From the NCBI GenBank assembly GCA_012845835.1, contig JABAKD010000010.1, forward strand, positions 2,946,788-3,010,787: a stretch of DNA of 64,000 nucleotides, in the 5' to 3' direction. Positions within the stretch are counted from its first letter, which is position 1; every line of letters starts with the position of its first letter. This document shows positions 9,968-22,199 of this stretch, piece by piece. The position numbers and the translations under genes are program-made. The DNA is from Undaria pinnatifida (lineage: Eukaryota > Sar > Phaeophyceae > Laminariales > Alariaceae). Below the pieces are notes generated by a model. The model saw only the letters and a program-made list of their open reading frames with translations, did not search any database and was not told the DNA's origin.

Positions 9968-10765
9968 CGTTTCTGATCGACTGGAGGTCATGTTTTTTCG
10001 ACGGTTTGTTTGCTTGTGCTTTTGTTCCTGCTGGTTCTCGAGGCCGGCTCTTTCATGTCTGTGATCTTGCTGACTGCCTTCTCATCCTACTGACACTACA
10101 GCAGCAGCAACAACAGTAAAGTATACTTCGGAAGTACAGGTGGCGTCGCCTCAGCTTCTCTTTTATCTCCGAGAACATTCATGCTGTGATTTTCCCTCTG
10201 CGCAGCCTCGGCGCAGCGGAACTTTTTCCAAATTTTCAAATTTGCGAAACTTCTTCCAGAAAGTTGAAACTGCTGCTGTGTGTTGCATCTCGCCATCCGC
10301 GCGTTCACGCCCGCCTCCGCCCCCGGATCCAGCCTTGGTTCCAAAAGCTTTAGCTGGGTAAAGGTGGAATCGTGTTCCTCTATCAAGAGCTTCACTATCA
10401 AGAGCTTCAGTCGACGAACGGCGACAACTTGCGTGACCAACCATAAATTGTGGCATTTCCGGAGATACCTGGTACAGACTAGTCTAGTCTAGACTATTTT
10501 ATAAAAAAAAAATTAAGGACGATTTGTATATTTCTGCCTCTCTGTTCGTTTTTCCCGTTTTTCCCGCCCAGCTCGTCTTACCAAAGTTCAAAATTTAAAT
10601 TCAAATCCCTTTTCTTTCCGCTCCTGCTGTTGCTTGCACCAGTGTCGCACACAAGAAGCACGCTTGTTGTTGCTTGCAACGTACCTGGTAATCATTTGGC
10701 TGCGTTTCCCTCCGCCGTTCTGCCACGTGCCACCCCAGTTATCTCTTCTCGCGTATCAAGATTGC

Positions 10766-11092
10766 ATGAAGCGCTCATCAATACCCGGCTACAAGCGGAC
10801 GGAGCGGCAGCGGCAGCGACAGCGGCAGGCACAGCTCCGCCACAAAAACAAGAAGAAAAAATCGGCTGTGGGGCCGCAGCAGTCGGTGCCTCTACAACAA
10901 CTGGCGTCCTCTGGGGCTGTGGGTCTGGTACGACAGGTGAAGACTGAGACGCCACTTACTAGCCAGAAGCTCATCGAGAGCCGAGACCTCCACGGCGACG
11001 ACGAGCTCTCACTCGGCCACAACATCTCTGTTGGTAAATACACCAGTAAGAGTTACATGGTACGCGACAGCACCCAGAGGACGGAGTCGTGA
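10766..11092 (+). CDS. Small basic protein, unknown function (possibly one exon)
   Basis: An ATG-started frame of 108 codons. A basic, Gln/Arg-rich N-terminal half (R-Q-R-Q-R-Q at about residues 14-21, then K-N-K-K-K-K) is followed by a more ordinary C-terminal half (LIESRDLHGDDELSLGHN). Third codon positions are mostly G/C, which supports coding. The frame is open upstream to about 10634 without an ATG. A GTAAAT donor-like site follows the ISVG codons near 11033, so the annotated stop may lie in an intron. No family is recognised; the basic run would fit a nucleic-acid-binding or nuclear protein, which is inference only. Confidence 0.4.
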   Translation: MKRSSIPGYKRTERQRQRQRQAQLRHKNKKKKSAVGPQQSVPLQQLASSGAVGLVRQVKTETPLTSQKLIESRDLHGDDELSLGHNISVGKYTSKSYMVRDSTQRTES

Positions 11093-11229
11093 ACGTACGC
11101 GAAGCAAAACTAACGAGACCCAGACATCCACACACAGAATGATACCAGGGGTAGGGGTTCATAAGACCCGTATACGTCCTCGTCAGTTGCACGACCTGTA
11201 TGCAGAGCAGTAAGGTCACCTGCCCCTAC

Positions 11230-11231
11230 GT

Positions 11232-11265
<34 letters not shown>

Positions 11266-11327
11266 CTCACATTACCTCGCATAATCAAGTCCGTGGTCAC
11301 AGGACAGGCTCCAGTCACTCTGGAGTG
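11230..11327. repeat. GTT simple repeat plus dispersed repeat D, copy 1
   Basis: A (GTT)n run (about 11230-11272) is followed by ATAATCAAGTCCGTGGTCAC and ACAGGCTCCAGTCACTC. The same arrangement occurs at 46120-46213 inside intron 1 of the giant gene. Confidence 0.7.
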
Positions 11328-11639
11328 GAGGAACACCCCAGAAAAAATACAAAGCCCAAAGTGGTACACGAACGACGCAAGCGTTCGGCCTAGTGGGCAA
11401 GGAGTGAGAGGGGGGTACTGCTATACCAAGACTCGAGGAAATGGAGGTGCAAGCTGGTGTGCTCTTCGCATACTGTTTGTTGTTTGCTGCCGCTGTTCAA
11501 TAAGCACGTCGAAATCGTTCACAACAGCTGTTCGTCCCGCTCTATTAAACTTGTACCAGGTATCAATTGAAGTATCATACGCCGTAGAAGCCATGAGTAT
11601 GATGGTATACAATCACACCCCAGACAACAGCCTATTGAA

Positions 11640-13770
11640 CAGGCCTATTGAATGTCAATAGGTTGGGGTATTGCATATCGATACCTATTGACACCTTCGA
11701 TAGGTGCCTGCGAATTTGTCGATCGATACCCATTGCTTGGACCAACAGGTCCACAGAAATTGGTACAATAGGCTATTGTTTTTGAGATAGGTGTGTGAAT
11801 CTGTCTATCGAAACCTCGACCTATTTCTTCGACCAGTAGGTTCTGATAAATCGGCACAATAGGCTATTTTTCTTACAATAGTCATGTCACACTGTCGATC
11901 GATACTTACTACTGTGCCCAATAGGTACGTGAACGTGTCGATCGATACCTATTGTTTGACCAATAGGTATGTTAAATTATCGATCGATATCTATTGCCAT
12001 GAGCAGTAGGTATAAAGCCCTGCACAGCAGTAGTCTACCACGTATTGAGTACGCCTGTTGGTCTGCCCACAAGTTGGTGTATCGAATATTCCATTAATTA
12101 AATATCAATACGTATTATTATTTTTTTGCCCTCCGACAAAATAGCGTAGATGCCGTTCCGATGTATATCGAATATCCTTCCATAAAACAGTGGTATCTAT
12201 GAAGTCGAATAATCCCTCCATAAAGCAGTGGTCTCTTCTGCCTACCATTTCCTCATTTCTTTTCCCCACATCTTCCTTACATATCGATTGAAATCCTCAC
12301 AAGCCTATCGATAAATTAAAAAAATGATTTAATACCAGGTACTCTCGCAAATCTGCTGTTTTAGAACAGAAGGCAAGCAGTAGGTCAAGGTACATACCAG
12401 GTATTATTTATTGCTGCCTGGTATATATCATCCAAGGTATTCAAACAATATTAACCTAGGGTATACGGTACGTATAGGTATGTTCTAAGCAGTACGAGGG
12501 TACTGTATACATTTACAAGCAGTAGGTATTGATCCAACCCTTGCAAATATGTACTTCGAAGTATGTATTAAATAATCAGTAGGTATCGATCGATACCCCT
12601 TGAGAACCTATTAAATTGGGCAATAGGCATCGATCAATACCCCTGCAAACCTAATACATTGAGCAATACGAAGGTATATATCAATGGGACCCGAAGGGTG
12701 CGCCAGCTAGCGTTGGGCTGCGAAAGCAACTGAGTTAAATCGACACACGACGCGTATGAAAATACGTGGAAGTGTGGTGAGCTAAAGCTTTATTTTTCCC
12801 CATCCGCCGGAGGATAAAAAAAATAAAAAAAAAGATATCAACGCACACCTATCGCTTTAACCAATAGGTATTGATTGGTGGCGATAGAAAAGTGTTGTTC
12901 GAACGGCAGCCTGTTGGGAGTCATTTTCAAATATTGTTGGTGCCCAAGATACCTATCGATATACACCTTCGCAAGCATATTGGTCGCACATTAGACTATT
13001 GTGGCCACTGCCCTAACCCTAGTGTTGCTTACAATACCCATCGATAGACCCCGAAGCCGAGTTATTGTGCCCCGCGATAGGCATCCATCCTCATAGTGGC
13101 GGTCTACTGTTGACCCACTGGCCTATCTATTCGATAGGGTATTATTCAGGGTATAAGGAGCTGAACGGCTCACAAACAGGTCGTTTCTAAAACACTGCAG
13201 GCTTGAGCTTCGCATCGAACACACATACAACGTAGTAATCACCACCTTATTGTGGAGACCATCCACCTTGAGCTTCTTAGGGTACAACAAGGGCAGACAG
13301 CAGTGCCGTTCTCGGGATTCTCCACTGGGCAGTACGGGCGTGCGACGTGGATGAGTCGATTGTATTTAGACGGGCTGTCTTCAAGTGTCTTTGCTCTCCA
13401 ATACTGAAACAGTAAAATTGCAAAAGGTCTACGTACCGAAACAATATAATTATGGAAGGTCTATCGATACCTATTTTCCGAAACAATGGGTTTGATGGAA
13501 GGTATATCGATACCTATCGGATAAACCCATAGGTTCCGTCTCTCAGCGCCAATATCCTATCGCCCAAACAATACCGTCCTTAAAATGTCTATCGATACCT
13601 ACTTGTTATATCAATATGTTCAGATGAATAGGTACAATAGGCTATTGGCCAAACAGTAGATTATTGAAGATGCCAATCGATACCCATTGCCGGCTGCAAT
13701 AGGCTACGAAAAGTACCCATCGATACCTATCGCGGGCAACAATAGGTCTCCTATTGGAATAGGATCCTAT
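11640..13770. repeat. Satellite-like region built on a GGTATCGATACC palindrome
   Basis: About sixteen diverged copies of ATCGATCGATACCTATTG or ATCGATACCTATTG occur (for example near 11675, 11717, 11895, 11936, 11980, 12588, 12628, 13035, 13458, 13503, 13590, 13670 and 13714), alternating with CAATAGGTA in the other orientation. Spacing is irregular, about 45-130 bp. Repeat A copy 2 interrupts the array. No gene is seen; the minus-strand frame at 13277-13486 is not convincing. Confidence 0.65.
12113..12285. repeat. Dispersed repeat A, copy 2
   Basis: Partner of 3721-3920 in the same orientation, embedded in the ATCGAT-rich satellite. Confidence 0.8.
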
Positions 13771-14204
13771 CGATTGCCTATGACCTGGAGCTTGTTGTCC
13801 AGGGTGTGGTCGTACATCACACTACTACACCCTGTGATAACTTTTCGGGCTCTACTAAAGTTAACACCCGGTGTGGTATACTCCAGGGTTGTACATAAAA
13901 ATTACCAAGGTGATAAATTGGGTGGTGGTTTTGAATTCGGTAATGCTAAAAATACGCCACCGGTGGTGTGTTTAAGGGTTTAATACACCACCGCGGCGCA
14001 TTCGCCACACACACCTCGGACGGGTATGTCATTGTATTTATTATTTTCGATGTTTGAGAGAGACGATATCATAGCTGACGCAATTCATGCCTACGCCAGA
14101 AAAATTAAATAGTGAAATCGGGAGTCAGCCTACGATGTGCCAGGTCCATACTGGTATATACATACGTCGCACTACTCGCACCATGAAAAAACCGACTGCA
14201 CCGC

Positions 14205-14440
14205 TTGCCACCCAGAAAAGACTACCACGTACATATTACACGTGGTACCTGTCACTACGCATACGCACGTCAGACTCAAGTCAATTGGAAAAAAGAAAAG
14301 GAAAGTAAAGACAGAAAAGAAAGCGAAAAAGGAAAAGGAAAAATAAAATACAAAAGACAAGACAAGACAAGAAGAGAAAGCAAGGAAAGGAAAGGAAAAA
14401 AACTGAGAAAAACACCATACAGAGAACCTGTGAACTGGCT
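14205..14440. other. Purine-rich low-complexity tract
   Basis: About 14280-14400 is a run of GAAAAG / AAGGAAAG phrases that keeps a Lys/Glu-rich frame open. The composition alone explains the open frame, and no gene is supported. Confidence 0.5.
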
Positions 14441-14619
14441 AACAAAGACGGCATGGGGCTCATTGAGGTATCAAGTGCATCAATGGCACTGGGGGGAGAA
14501 CGCAACAAGGCGAAGAAGTCAGGTCGGCCTTACGCTAACTTGTGACGGCCATTGGAATGGACACAAATTCAAGACGATGATATCCAGACGTACATACACC
14601 TGACGCTATAGACTATATA

Positions 14620-16200
14620 GTACGTGCATGCACCTGCCGCTGCCAGTGTTGTATACAAGGCGCTTCACTCTGCGGGCGGCGAATGCTGCCCGCTACGCTC
14701 GCTCAGGAAGGAAAAATGGAACAAATTAAAATTATTACGATGGCTCCGCAGGGTGCCGGCGACATGCTTCGGGTAGAACAGGGCAAAGCACTACGGATTG
14801 GTCGATTCAATATTTGATAGCGTAAAAAAATGGCAACACACATACATAGTCTACGCATACAGTATATATATAGTAATGCCAAGAGTTCGATATAGACTAA
14901 CAATCATAACAATGTACTACTAATAACAGCTACCGTTTCTTAAGTGAATCCGATTCCGAGCTTCATGAGATTTCGATCGGATAAATCCGAGCCCACGCCG
15001 ACTGACCTTTAGTCTAGCGACGAAACGTGCCGAGTGCATTTCCTATGATGTTTTTACTCAATCAAGCATCAGGGGCCAGCAAGGTGACTGACCATGTTTG
15101 CTGCGTGTTCTCTTCGTAGCCTCTGAGGGACGCGCACTGAGCCAGCTTCTGAAATATAACATGTATGATACCAGGTAGATGTCATGTACCGTAATGAACT
15201 CATATCAAACTCAGAACCCCAAAAACTCCAAAATGCATGTGAACACTCAAATCCTGCAATAAAAAATCAAACTCTCAGATCCTGAAAGTCTCAAACAAAG
15301 CAAAAATAACCTCATGCTGGAAGCATTCATCGTCGTCAGCTCGCAAACCTCTCTTTTACATCTATCTGTAACATGTGATACCACATGGCATCCACTACGT
15401 CGACCATTACGTACGTGTATTGTCTCAGTTAGTACTCTCACTTGTTAAACGTGCAGCCATATCTTGAAAACTGTTTGTAGTAGCTTTCTTCTCAGCTCAT
15501 ACCGTCAACTCCACCATCAGCCAGCAATACCGGGGTAACGAACACTGTACGAGGGGGTGTTCTCCTCTGAAGTCCGGACAGTATCGTATTCAACTCTGAC
15601 GTACAATTCCAACTCCGGCGAAGTTAACTTTACTCTTATTTGGTATCAAATATTACTCCGAATACACATGCAGCAGTACATCGTTTTTCGCCACGCAACA
15701 CCAGTAGTAGCAGCATTGGTGGTCCGACACATATATGGTCATACCAAATATCTCAAAAATGAAGTGCCCGCCAATAAATAGGCACGTACATATATGCGAA
15801 TTGCCGCGAACAAAAGTACCATGGTACTACTGTTTTAGCTGGCCCAAGGCTTGAGCACTGGCAGCTCTCTGCTGTTCTTGCTCCTGCTGCCATGAAGCCA
15901 ATACTACACCAACGCATGTCAAACTCAGCAACAGGGGGGGCGTTTTCATCCTCTACATACTGTGTCTGATACGAATGACTTCCTGGTGGTGAACACGAGC
16001 GAAATATCGTAGTGCGGCCATTGGTCTCACGGCATTCACGCGATAAAGTGTCTCAACCCTACCCAAATTTTCACAATTGACTCATGCATTTTTCGTAGTT
16101 CTGTACTGATGTGATACGGCAGTCCTGATGTGTGTGTAGAAAGCTGCACTCGTTGTTTCCTTCAAAATTTCTTTTCATCACACGCCTCCGACCCTCCTCG
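14620..16200. other. No gene recognised
   Basis: AT-rich sequence with short frames only (none above 74 codons) and no recognised repeat. A small perfect palindrome, GTACCATGGTAC, occurs near 15816. Confidence 0.3.
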
Positions 16201-16503
16201 AACCGATGCTTAGCAAGAGTGCAGACCCAAAACAGACGAGACACCATATTGTCTTACAAGAGTACGCCTACAAGACTGCTTCAGCGAGTGAAGCTACGAA
16301 TAGGCCAGTGAATCATACCTCCTTTTCTTTCGATCTCTCAACACCCTTCAATCTCTTCAATCTCAAGTGTGAGGATTTTCATATTGTTCGAATCAATCTA
16401 AAATCAATCCGAAAACGGAAATCAACACCAACCCATCAACAAGTTTGCATGTGCCTGATACGGGCGTAAAGCCCTTGCTGACGGCGCGTTGGTCGTTTCT
16501 CTT

Positions 16504-17391
16504 TCACCCTCTCACTTGGGGCATCGCCTCCTGTTGCGTCCGTGCGCTAATCCCCAACCGGTCTTGCACACTCCTTCGCAAGCACCCACTTTCACTCTCT
16601 CCTCCTTCCGCGGGGGCAACGTTCCCCCCGTCAACCACCTGCGGGCATAGTGCTTCAGCTGTCCAGACAAAGAGTTATGTCTGTACGTATTTTGCACCGC
16701 TCTCGCAATCTCCTCCGCCTCTCTCCCGGCCCCTGCCGGCCAACTACCTCCATCTCTCTTGCTCTCCTCTTCCCCTGGTCAAACTATACCCGCACAGTCA
16801 GACTTACGCCTGGCTTTACTGGGGTGTTGGGCGGCGGCGGTGACGACGGCGACGGCGGCAGCGGCGTCAATAGTGACAGCTGCGGCGGTAACAGCGACGG
16901 CGATAGTTGCGCTTTTTCGTCGCGGCAAGCGCAGGAACCCTCTGACTTCTGCACCTTCTGTGGACGGAGCGACTGAGGCAGCTGCTGCCCTTGCAACAAC
17001 TGCTGCTTTCTAGCGCCTTCGCCACCAGTGCCATGCAGATCTACCAGCTGGGGCTCATACTTGGCTTTATTGGGATCGCGCTTTTGCTGCTGGGGCGAAA
17101 TCTCCTCTTCCTCATCCCCTACTCTCTCCTCGTGTCCTACCCTCTCCCCCCGCTCGTACCAAATCACTTGCCCCTTTTTCGTTACGACACCCGCTTGAAG
17201 CTCGCGCTCTTCGTGAAGAAGTCGAAGCCTCTCCTTCATCGCCGGCACCTCCAAGTCCAAACCGGAGTCATGGCAGGCTCCTCCGCATACAACGCTCGCC
17301 TTTGCGAGTCCGACCTCTCTCTTTGTGTCGCTATCGTGATCATGAGACGTTTTATCTCTTGTGATATGAATTCCACATTTTCCTTATCCAT
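16504..17391 (-). CDS. Spliced gene of unknown function, last two exons seen
   Basis: The upstream exon ends at 16808 before the donor GTAAGT. The last exon runs 16638-16504 after the acceptor CCCGCAG, and the phase is consistent (0/0). The intron is 169 bp. Read together the exons give a charged, probably helical stretch (AMKERLRLLHEERELQAGVV), an acidic run D-E-E-E-E, a Gln-rich part, a Pro-rich part and a short tail ending MPQVRG. The first in-frame ATG of this frame is near 17239, but the frame is open upstream to about 17370. Another frame carries an ATG at 17391 and a plausible helical N-terminus (MDKENVEFISQEIKRLM). Joining the two needs a one-base shift near 17,250-17,280, so an assembly indel, a small intron or a decayed start are all possible. 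No domain is recognised. Confidence 0.55.
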
Positions 17392-17849
17392 GCCAGCATC
17401 CTCGTGACTTGACATGTGCTGGACGCAGAACCCTCCCCTCTGGGGTGACGGCCGCGCTGACCAATAGAAGATAACCGGTTCTCAGTAGTGTGCTGATCGA
17501 TCTCTAACGGTGTATGCACAGTTGGCACGGGAACTCGTGGTGGTGACTCAAGACGTTGACACAGAACTCTGTGTTATACTTTTTTCCGGCCGTCGAGCCT
17601 GATTCGGTCTCACAAGGAGCCAAGCCACGAGTGACATCGAGATGCGCGGATGAACATCACATAATATCCCGACATTCCTATATCTCACCACCAGAATTCC
17701 TATCCAGCATGGAACTACCCAATCTACGATGGATCACCTTCGTCGTGTTCCTGAGTACAATCACCAGCTTCCTTGAGCGAGCGGAGGGGGCGGCGCATAG
17801 CCGCCCGCGGAGCGCAGCCTTGCATATGTATATACTACAAAAATAAAAA

Positions 17850-18015
17850 TACACTCCAGCTATGAGATCGAAGATTTTGTCGAAAACTCATCTTTGCAAG
17901 CTGTGTGTAATACTCCGATCGCGAGTATTACTGGGTGTGTGTCCTCAGTGTATCTTGTACCAGGGTCAACAGAGTGATGCTAATCAATCTTTGCGCATAA
18001 AGCATAAAACCTCTT
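17850..18015. repeat. Dispersed repeat E, copy 1
   Basis: Matches 62820-63035 in the same orientation: AAAATACACTCCA, GAGATCGAA, TTTTGTCGAAA, CTCATCTTTG, CAAGCTGTGTGT and CTCCGATCGCG, then a GGTCAACAG..GTGA tail. It carries one instance of the 50 bp CAGCTGTGAG motif described in the findings. Confidence 0.7.
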
Positions 18016-18302
18016 TTTGAGGGGGACAAAATCTGACAGCTGTGGAGGGAAATACATATACCAGAAACAGGAACGCTGGCCCAGGCTGGATGTCTTGCTT
18101 CGGGACGGGTTCACTGAACACGAGCTTAAACAACTCCCGATTTTTTTACTCGTACTACTCGTGTTGCTCTGGTAAGTGTCGATTGCTTTTCATCCTGGAC
18201 TATTGGTCGCCGTTGAATTAGCCCCGTGTTCTAATGCTGTTTGCATAATTTATGATTATGATACGTTGCCAGCATATTTTGGGTCGTAGTCGAACTTAAC
18301 CC

Positions 18303-18535
18303 TTGACACACGATCTATCTGCTCTTTCCTTTCTTATACTCTTTGGCGATACCACTACCGCCGCCTACTCCCGCCCCCGCTTTCTCCTTGCCGCCAGTCT
18401 TGACGTTCCTGCTGCATGGCGTAGCCAGCTCCCCTCGACCTCCTCCTCGTGTCTTATCACCCTGAAACGGCCCTCCTCTTCGACATCCCCCCGGTGTCGC
18501 TTCCCCCCCTTCTTAGCCGCCGTGGGCCACAACGC
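18303..18535 (-). other. GC-rich possible exon(s), unassigned
   Basis: Minus-strand reading gives two short stretches with GC-rich third positions, in different frames. One runs from about 18535 to 18472 (LWPTAAKKGGSDTGGMSKRR). The other ends ELATPCSRNVKTGGKEKAGAG...KKGKSR near 18303. They could be exons of the minus-strand gene downstream, but I could not find a phase-consistent junction. Confidence 0.25.
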
Positions 18536-18839
18536 TGTCTCTACGAGAATATTTCGGTGACTAAACTCGAGGCCTTTGACTTACAAACCAATTAGTTAGA
18601 ACCTATCACCAGTTACGATCTACGAGACGGGCTTCTTGGCGGCTCTCACAGCCCAGCCTGCAGAGAAAAATATGTCAACATTTCTGCCTGATGATACTTT
18701 GTCTCATGTTGTGAAGGCTGCGCTACTATCATCAGCATCAGCGATCCCGCACAAAAAAACGCTCCAAATCGACAACAACAGACCACCGTCTTTCGTTGCC
18801 GCTTAGATATGCACTGCTGTGTGTCATTGCCCCATTGCT

Positions 18840-19345
18840 AGGGCTGTGAGTTTTTTTGCTTGTGGCGGAGTGAAAGCCAGCTAGCTGACTTGTCTTATTA
18901 GCATACCTGTACACCACACATCGAGCCACGAACGCGCGAGTCACATGCAATGAAGCAAAACCGCGATTGTTTCGGAACGCAACTAACTAATTCCTAGCCA
19001 AATAACATATAGCTTGTCGTCGACATCTGCTATTAGATTTGCTATTGTCAGTATCAGCCAACTCTCAACCCTTCCCATTTCTTTTTCGTCATATTGCCGC
19101 TACCGTCACCGCCGAATTCCATACAGACTACAGACATACCAAGACGTGTGCCGTTATTTCTTCTGTCCATGGGACACTTACGAGGGCTGTCAGTTGACTG
19201 CACTTCGCAGCCAATTCTTTGTTGGGTGGCGGAGCCGACTAACTGACTTAGTATTACGAGTTAAGACACCACACGTCGAGCTACAAACGCGCCTGTTCGA
19301 TGGAAAAGACGCAGATTTCCGCAAATTGCCACGTGCAACTACCTG
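18840..19345. repeat. Diverged direct repeat pair
   Basis: About 18840-18975 and 19190-19345 share GGTGGCGGAG, CTGACTTAG/CTGACTTGT and CACCACACATCGAGC/CACCACACGTCGAGC, followed by ACAAACGCG / ACGAACGCG. No gene is evident. Confidence 0.5.
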
Positions 19346-19823
19346 CTACACATAGCTAACCAATACCTAACTCTGCGACCTATAGCCAGCCAACTCACAG
19401 CCCTAAAATTTACCGTCGTCTTCCACTGTCTGTGTTTTGTATGTACAACATTGGATTGGGTGTACCGGGAAATCCCTTGCACATTTCAATCTTGTTTCTT
19501 GTTTATTTGTTCGTGAAGACAACCGTTATTTACGTTAAGAATCTGAAATATGAAACCAGACGGAGGATAAGGATTATTTTGCGCCTGTTGATATGAAAAG
19601 GTAGATATGCTGTTTATGCCAGCAGTGCCGTAAGGAGCCCCATCTCCTTACATTATGATGTCGTGTCCATATCCCTGGACATTTTGATGACTGCTGTCGG
19701 GCTCACCCCCTGGATATTTGGCGATAGCTATCTCGCGGATCCTCCCGGTTATTTGATTACATCGTTTGTGCGTCGTCCTCAATCTGTTTTTCAATGATGG
19801 ACCTCGTCGACTGTGGCTGCCAG

Positions 19824-21759
19824 GCACAGCTGTACCAGCGGTGAACGAGGGGAGCCCGTGGTCGACCTCGCGTCTTGTGAAGATTATAGCGGCCAGCAAG
19901 GTCGGGGAAAGCAAGGACCGGGAAGAAATCTCCCCAACGAACGATGACGACAATCACGAGAAAATTGAGAACTTTCCCCCGACGAGCGATGACAACAATC
20001 ACGAGGACGCCGAGGAAAAGACCGTGGCGAACGACGACAACAATGCCGAGAAAACTCCATCGATGAGCGATTGCACTAATGACACGAGAAACCCCCCACC
20101 GATCACCTACGTCGGTTACGAGAACTCCCAGGCTCTGATGGATATCTTTGGTCTCACGGTGTCCGCTACGACGGCCGTACTCAAACCTTTGGCGGATAAA
20201 TCGCTACAGGTGACTATTTGTAGAAAAGTTCCGTTTTTCCACTGGTTGCATGATATGCGTGCATGAAGATGATGACCAGTTCTCATCCTACACGGAGAAC
20301 CATGTCAAGGTGGAAGGGGCGCTGTTGGGCGGAAACGGTCGGGGCCCCCTCAATGGAGGAGTAGTTAAAAACATTTGCAATCGCATTGGATTTTTTACTA
20401 TTCCACTCTAGCTCATGGAAGTATTTATTGGGCTGCGCTTACGTTTCCGCTCGAAGTCGTTTTTTTGGTAGTGTTTTTTTCTTCCGACGCGTGCTAAGAG
20501 GGGTGTAGATAATTTTCCAGGAGCTCTTCGCGTGAAGAGCTGTATATTGTACCGGTACTGCACTTGCGAAAAAATGAAAAGTGCAGCCCGATAGACATTC
20601 CCACGGCCTAGATTTAAAACGCCAATCGTTGTAAAGCACAAATGTTAATGTTGGTCCAACGATACTTGGGTAGTTCCAAAGCACACATGTTATTCTAGCG
20701 ATGTTTGGGTAGTGCCTGGGTTGAGGAGCTTCGTCAGTCACAATTTTGCCAAAAAAATGTATCCCTATCGTAACACGCGTCTTACGCCATTACTATTATT
20801 ACTATTGATGAGTATCATGTATAACTCGCCCTGGCATTGGTTTTACGGCAGGAGAGCCTCGACTTTGAAAAGGAACGTTTTGATTCCTTCTTGCCGACCA
20901 TCTCGGAGTCGAAGGAGATTAAGGCCGCTATCGAGAAGCTGCAAGAGGTACGGTTTGTGATCGTGCGGTTGGATTGAGGTTCTCTTACCCTGCGTGTTCG
21001 TTTTTTTCTGTTGCAAGAGAGCCCTGTTTTTTTTTATTTGCAGCGGAATGTATGATACATTTCGCGTGCCTAGCGTTAATTCCGAGGGAATAAGTGGCAG
21101 TCACGTTATCGGCTACTGCTTGGTCGGCTGGGGATAATCTGGTAACCGAAGTATCAACTTACGAGGAAAAAATGCCGGAAATGAAATGACGATTACAGCA
21201 TCAATCACGCACGAAGCATCCGGGACACCGCTAGGGTAAGCGGGTTGTCCGCACTGCAATGCAAGGAGCTTTACGACACGCGCGCAGCATGGAGATACTC
21301 GTGCTGCCGCGTGCTCTTACCTTGGATAGACGTTCGATTTTTTCACACTCAAACACCAAAAACCTTACTTGTTTTCGTCGCTGTCGCTAGATCCTAGTAG
21401 GTTTATTGCGTTCAAGTTGTTTCATCCCGCTGTATATCCCTCTGTACGACATGAATTGTGTAGGGGTGGCCCAGGGAGGAAGAGAAGGGGAGGCAACACT
21501 AAATTCGTGTTTGTTTGGCATATTACGCATGATGGTCTGATACGCCCCCTCACGTCCCCGGGGAAGGTCTCATTTTGCCCAGTTGGCCTTTTCCCCTTCG
21601 TATTCTGTTGTTTCGTTTTTGAAGTTTATCGCCAACCGCCCCCAGAAAAACAACGACGATGCAGACTCTGCTGCTGCACGTGATTTCTTGACCACGATCG
21701 CCCCGGCCCTGGAGATTATACTATCCCAGGTTGTCGAAGAAGTCAGCTCAAGAATAGAG
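19824..21759 (+). CDS. Three-exon gene of unknown function, 3' end unresolved
   Basis: Exons are about 19824-20209, 20852-20947 and 21625-21759. Donors GTGACT, GTACGG and GTAATT and acceptors GGCAG and TTTGAAG all join in phase 0, and third positions are GC-rich throughout. The first exon has an acidic Asn/Asp-rich block with a loose repeat of about 20 residues (ISPTNDDDNHEKIENFPPTS), then ALMDIFGLTVSATTAVLKPL. Exons 2 and 3 look helical and charged (KEIKAAIEKLQE; DFLTTIAPALEIILSQVVEE). No ATG precedes the coding stretch in frame, so an upstream exon is missing. A possible fourth exon (21848-21911, acceptor CCCTCAG, donor GTGAGC) reaches a retrotransposon remnant. The regular helical segments suggest a structural or adaptor role, but I cannot name a family. 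Confidence 0.6.
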
Positions 21760-22199
21760 GTAATTATGAGAAAGTTGAAGGTCGATGTCTTCTTAGCACT
21801 CGAGACAGCTATTGGCGTACAGCCTCGAGTGGGTGGTTTTCCCTCAGAACTGCGCGAGCAAGATAGGAACCTCCCGACGTCGCCGCCCAGGAATCAGCAC
21901 CGCCATCGCAGGTGAGCTGCCCAGCCCATTCGCCCACGAGCAACGTCTGGGCGTGCTTCAACAGCATATCCAAGTTCGTCTAACCCTGCCCGCTACAGGT
22001 CAGGAGTTCGATTCCCGGCAAGTACGTACCCGTTCTTTTTTTGTGGGCACTCCCCAGGAAAGTGCATATAATACCAGGTCGGATTTTTTTCGCGAGTTAC
22101 CAACAGCACAGCTCAACAGTTCGGCGTCATTAGTCGAGCGAAAGAAGGTGGTGTTTACGTCGGCTTATACTTTGTTACCCCCCCCTCCCCCCCGCCCGT

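Noticed and set aside
21995-22025. tRNA gene suggested by GTTCGATTCCCGG
   Set aside because: The B-box match is good, but the T-stem mispairs at three of five positions and no A-box is placed correctly; a similar false match occurs on the minus strand near 6209.
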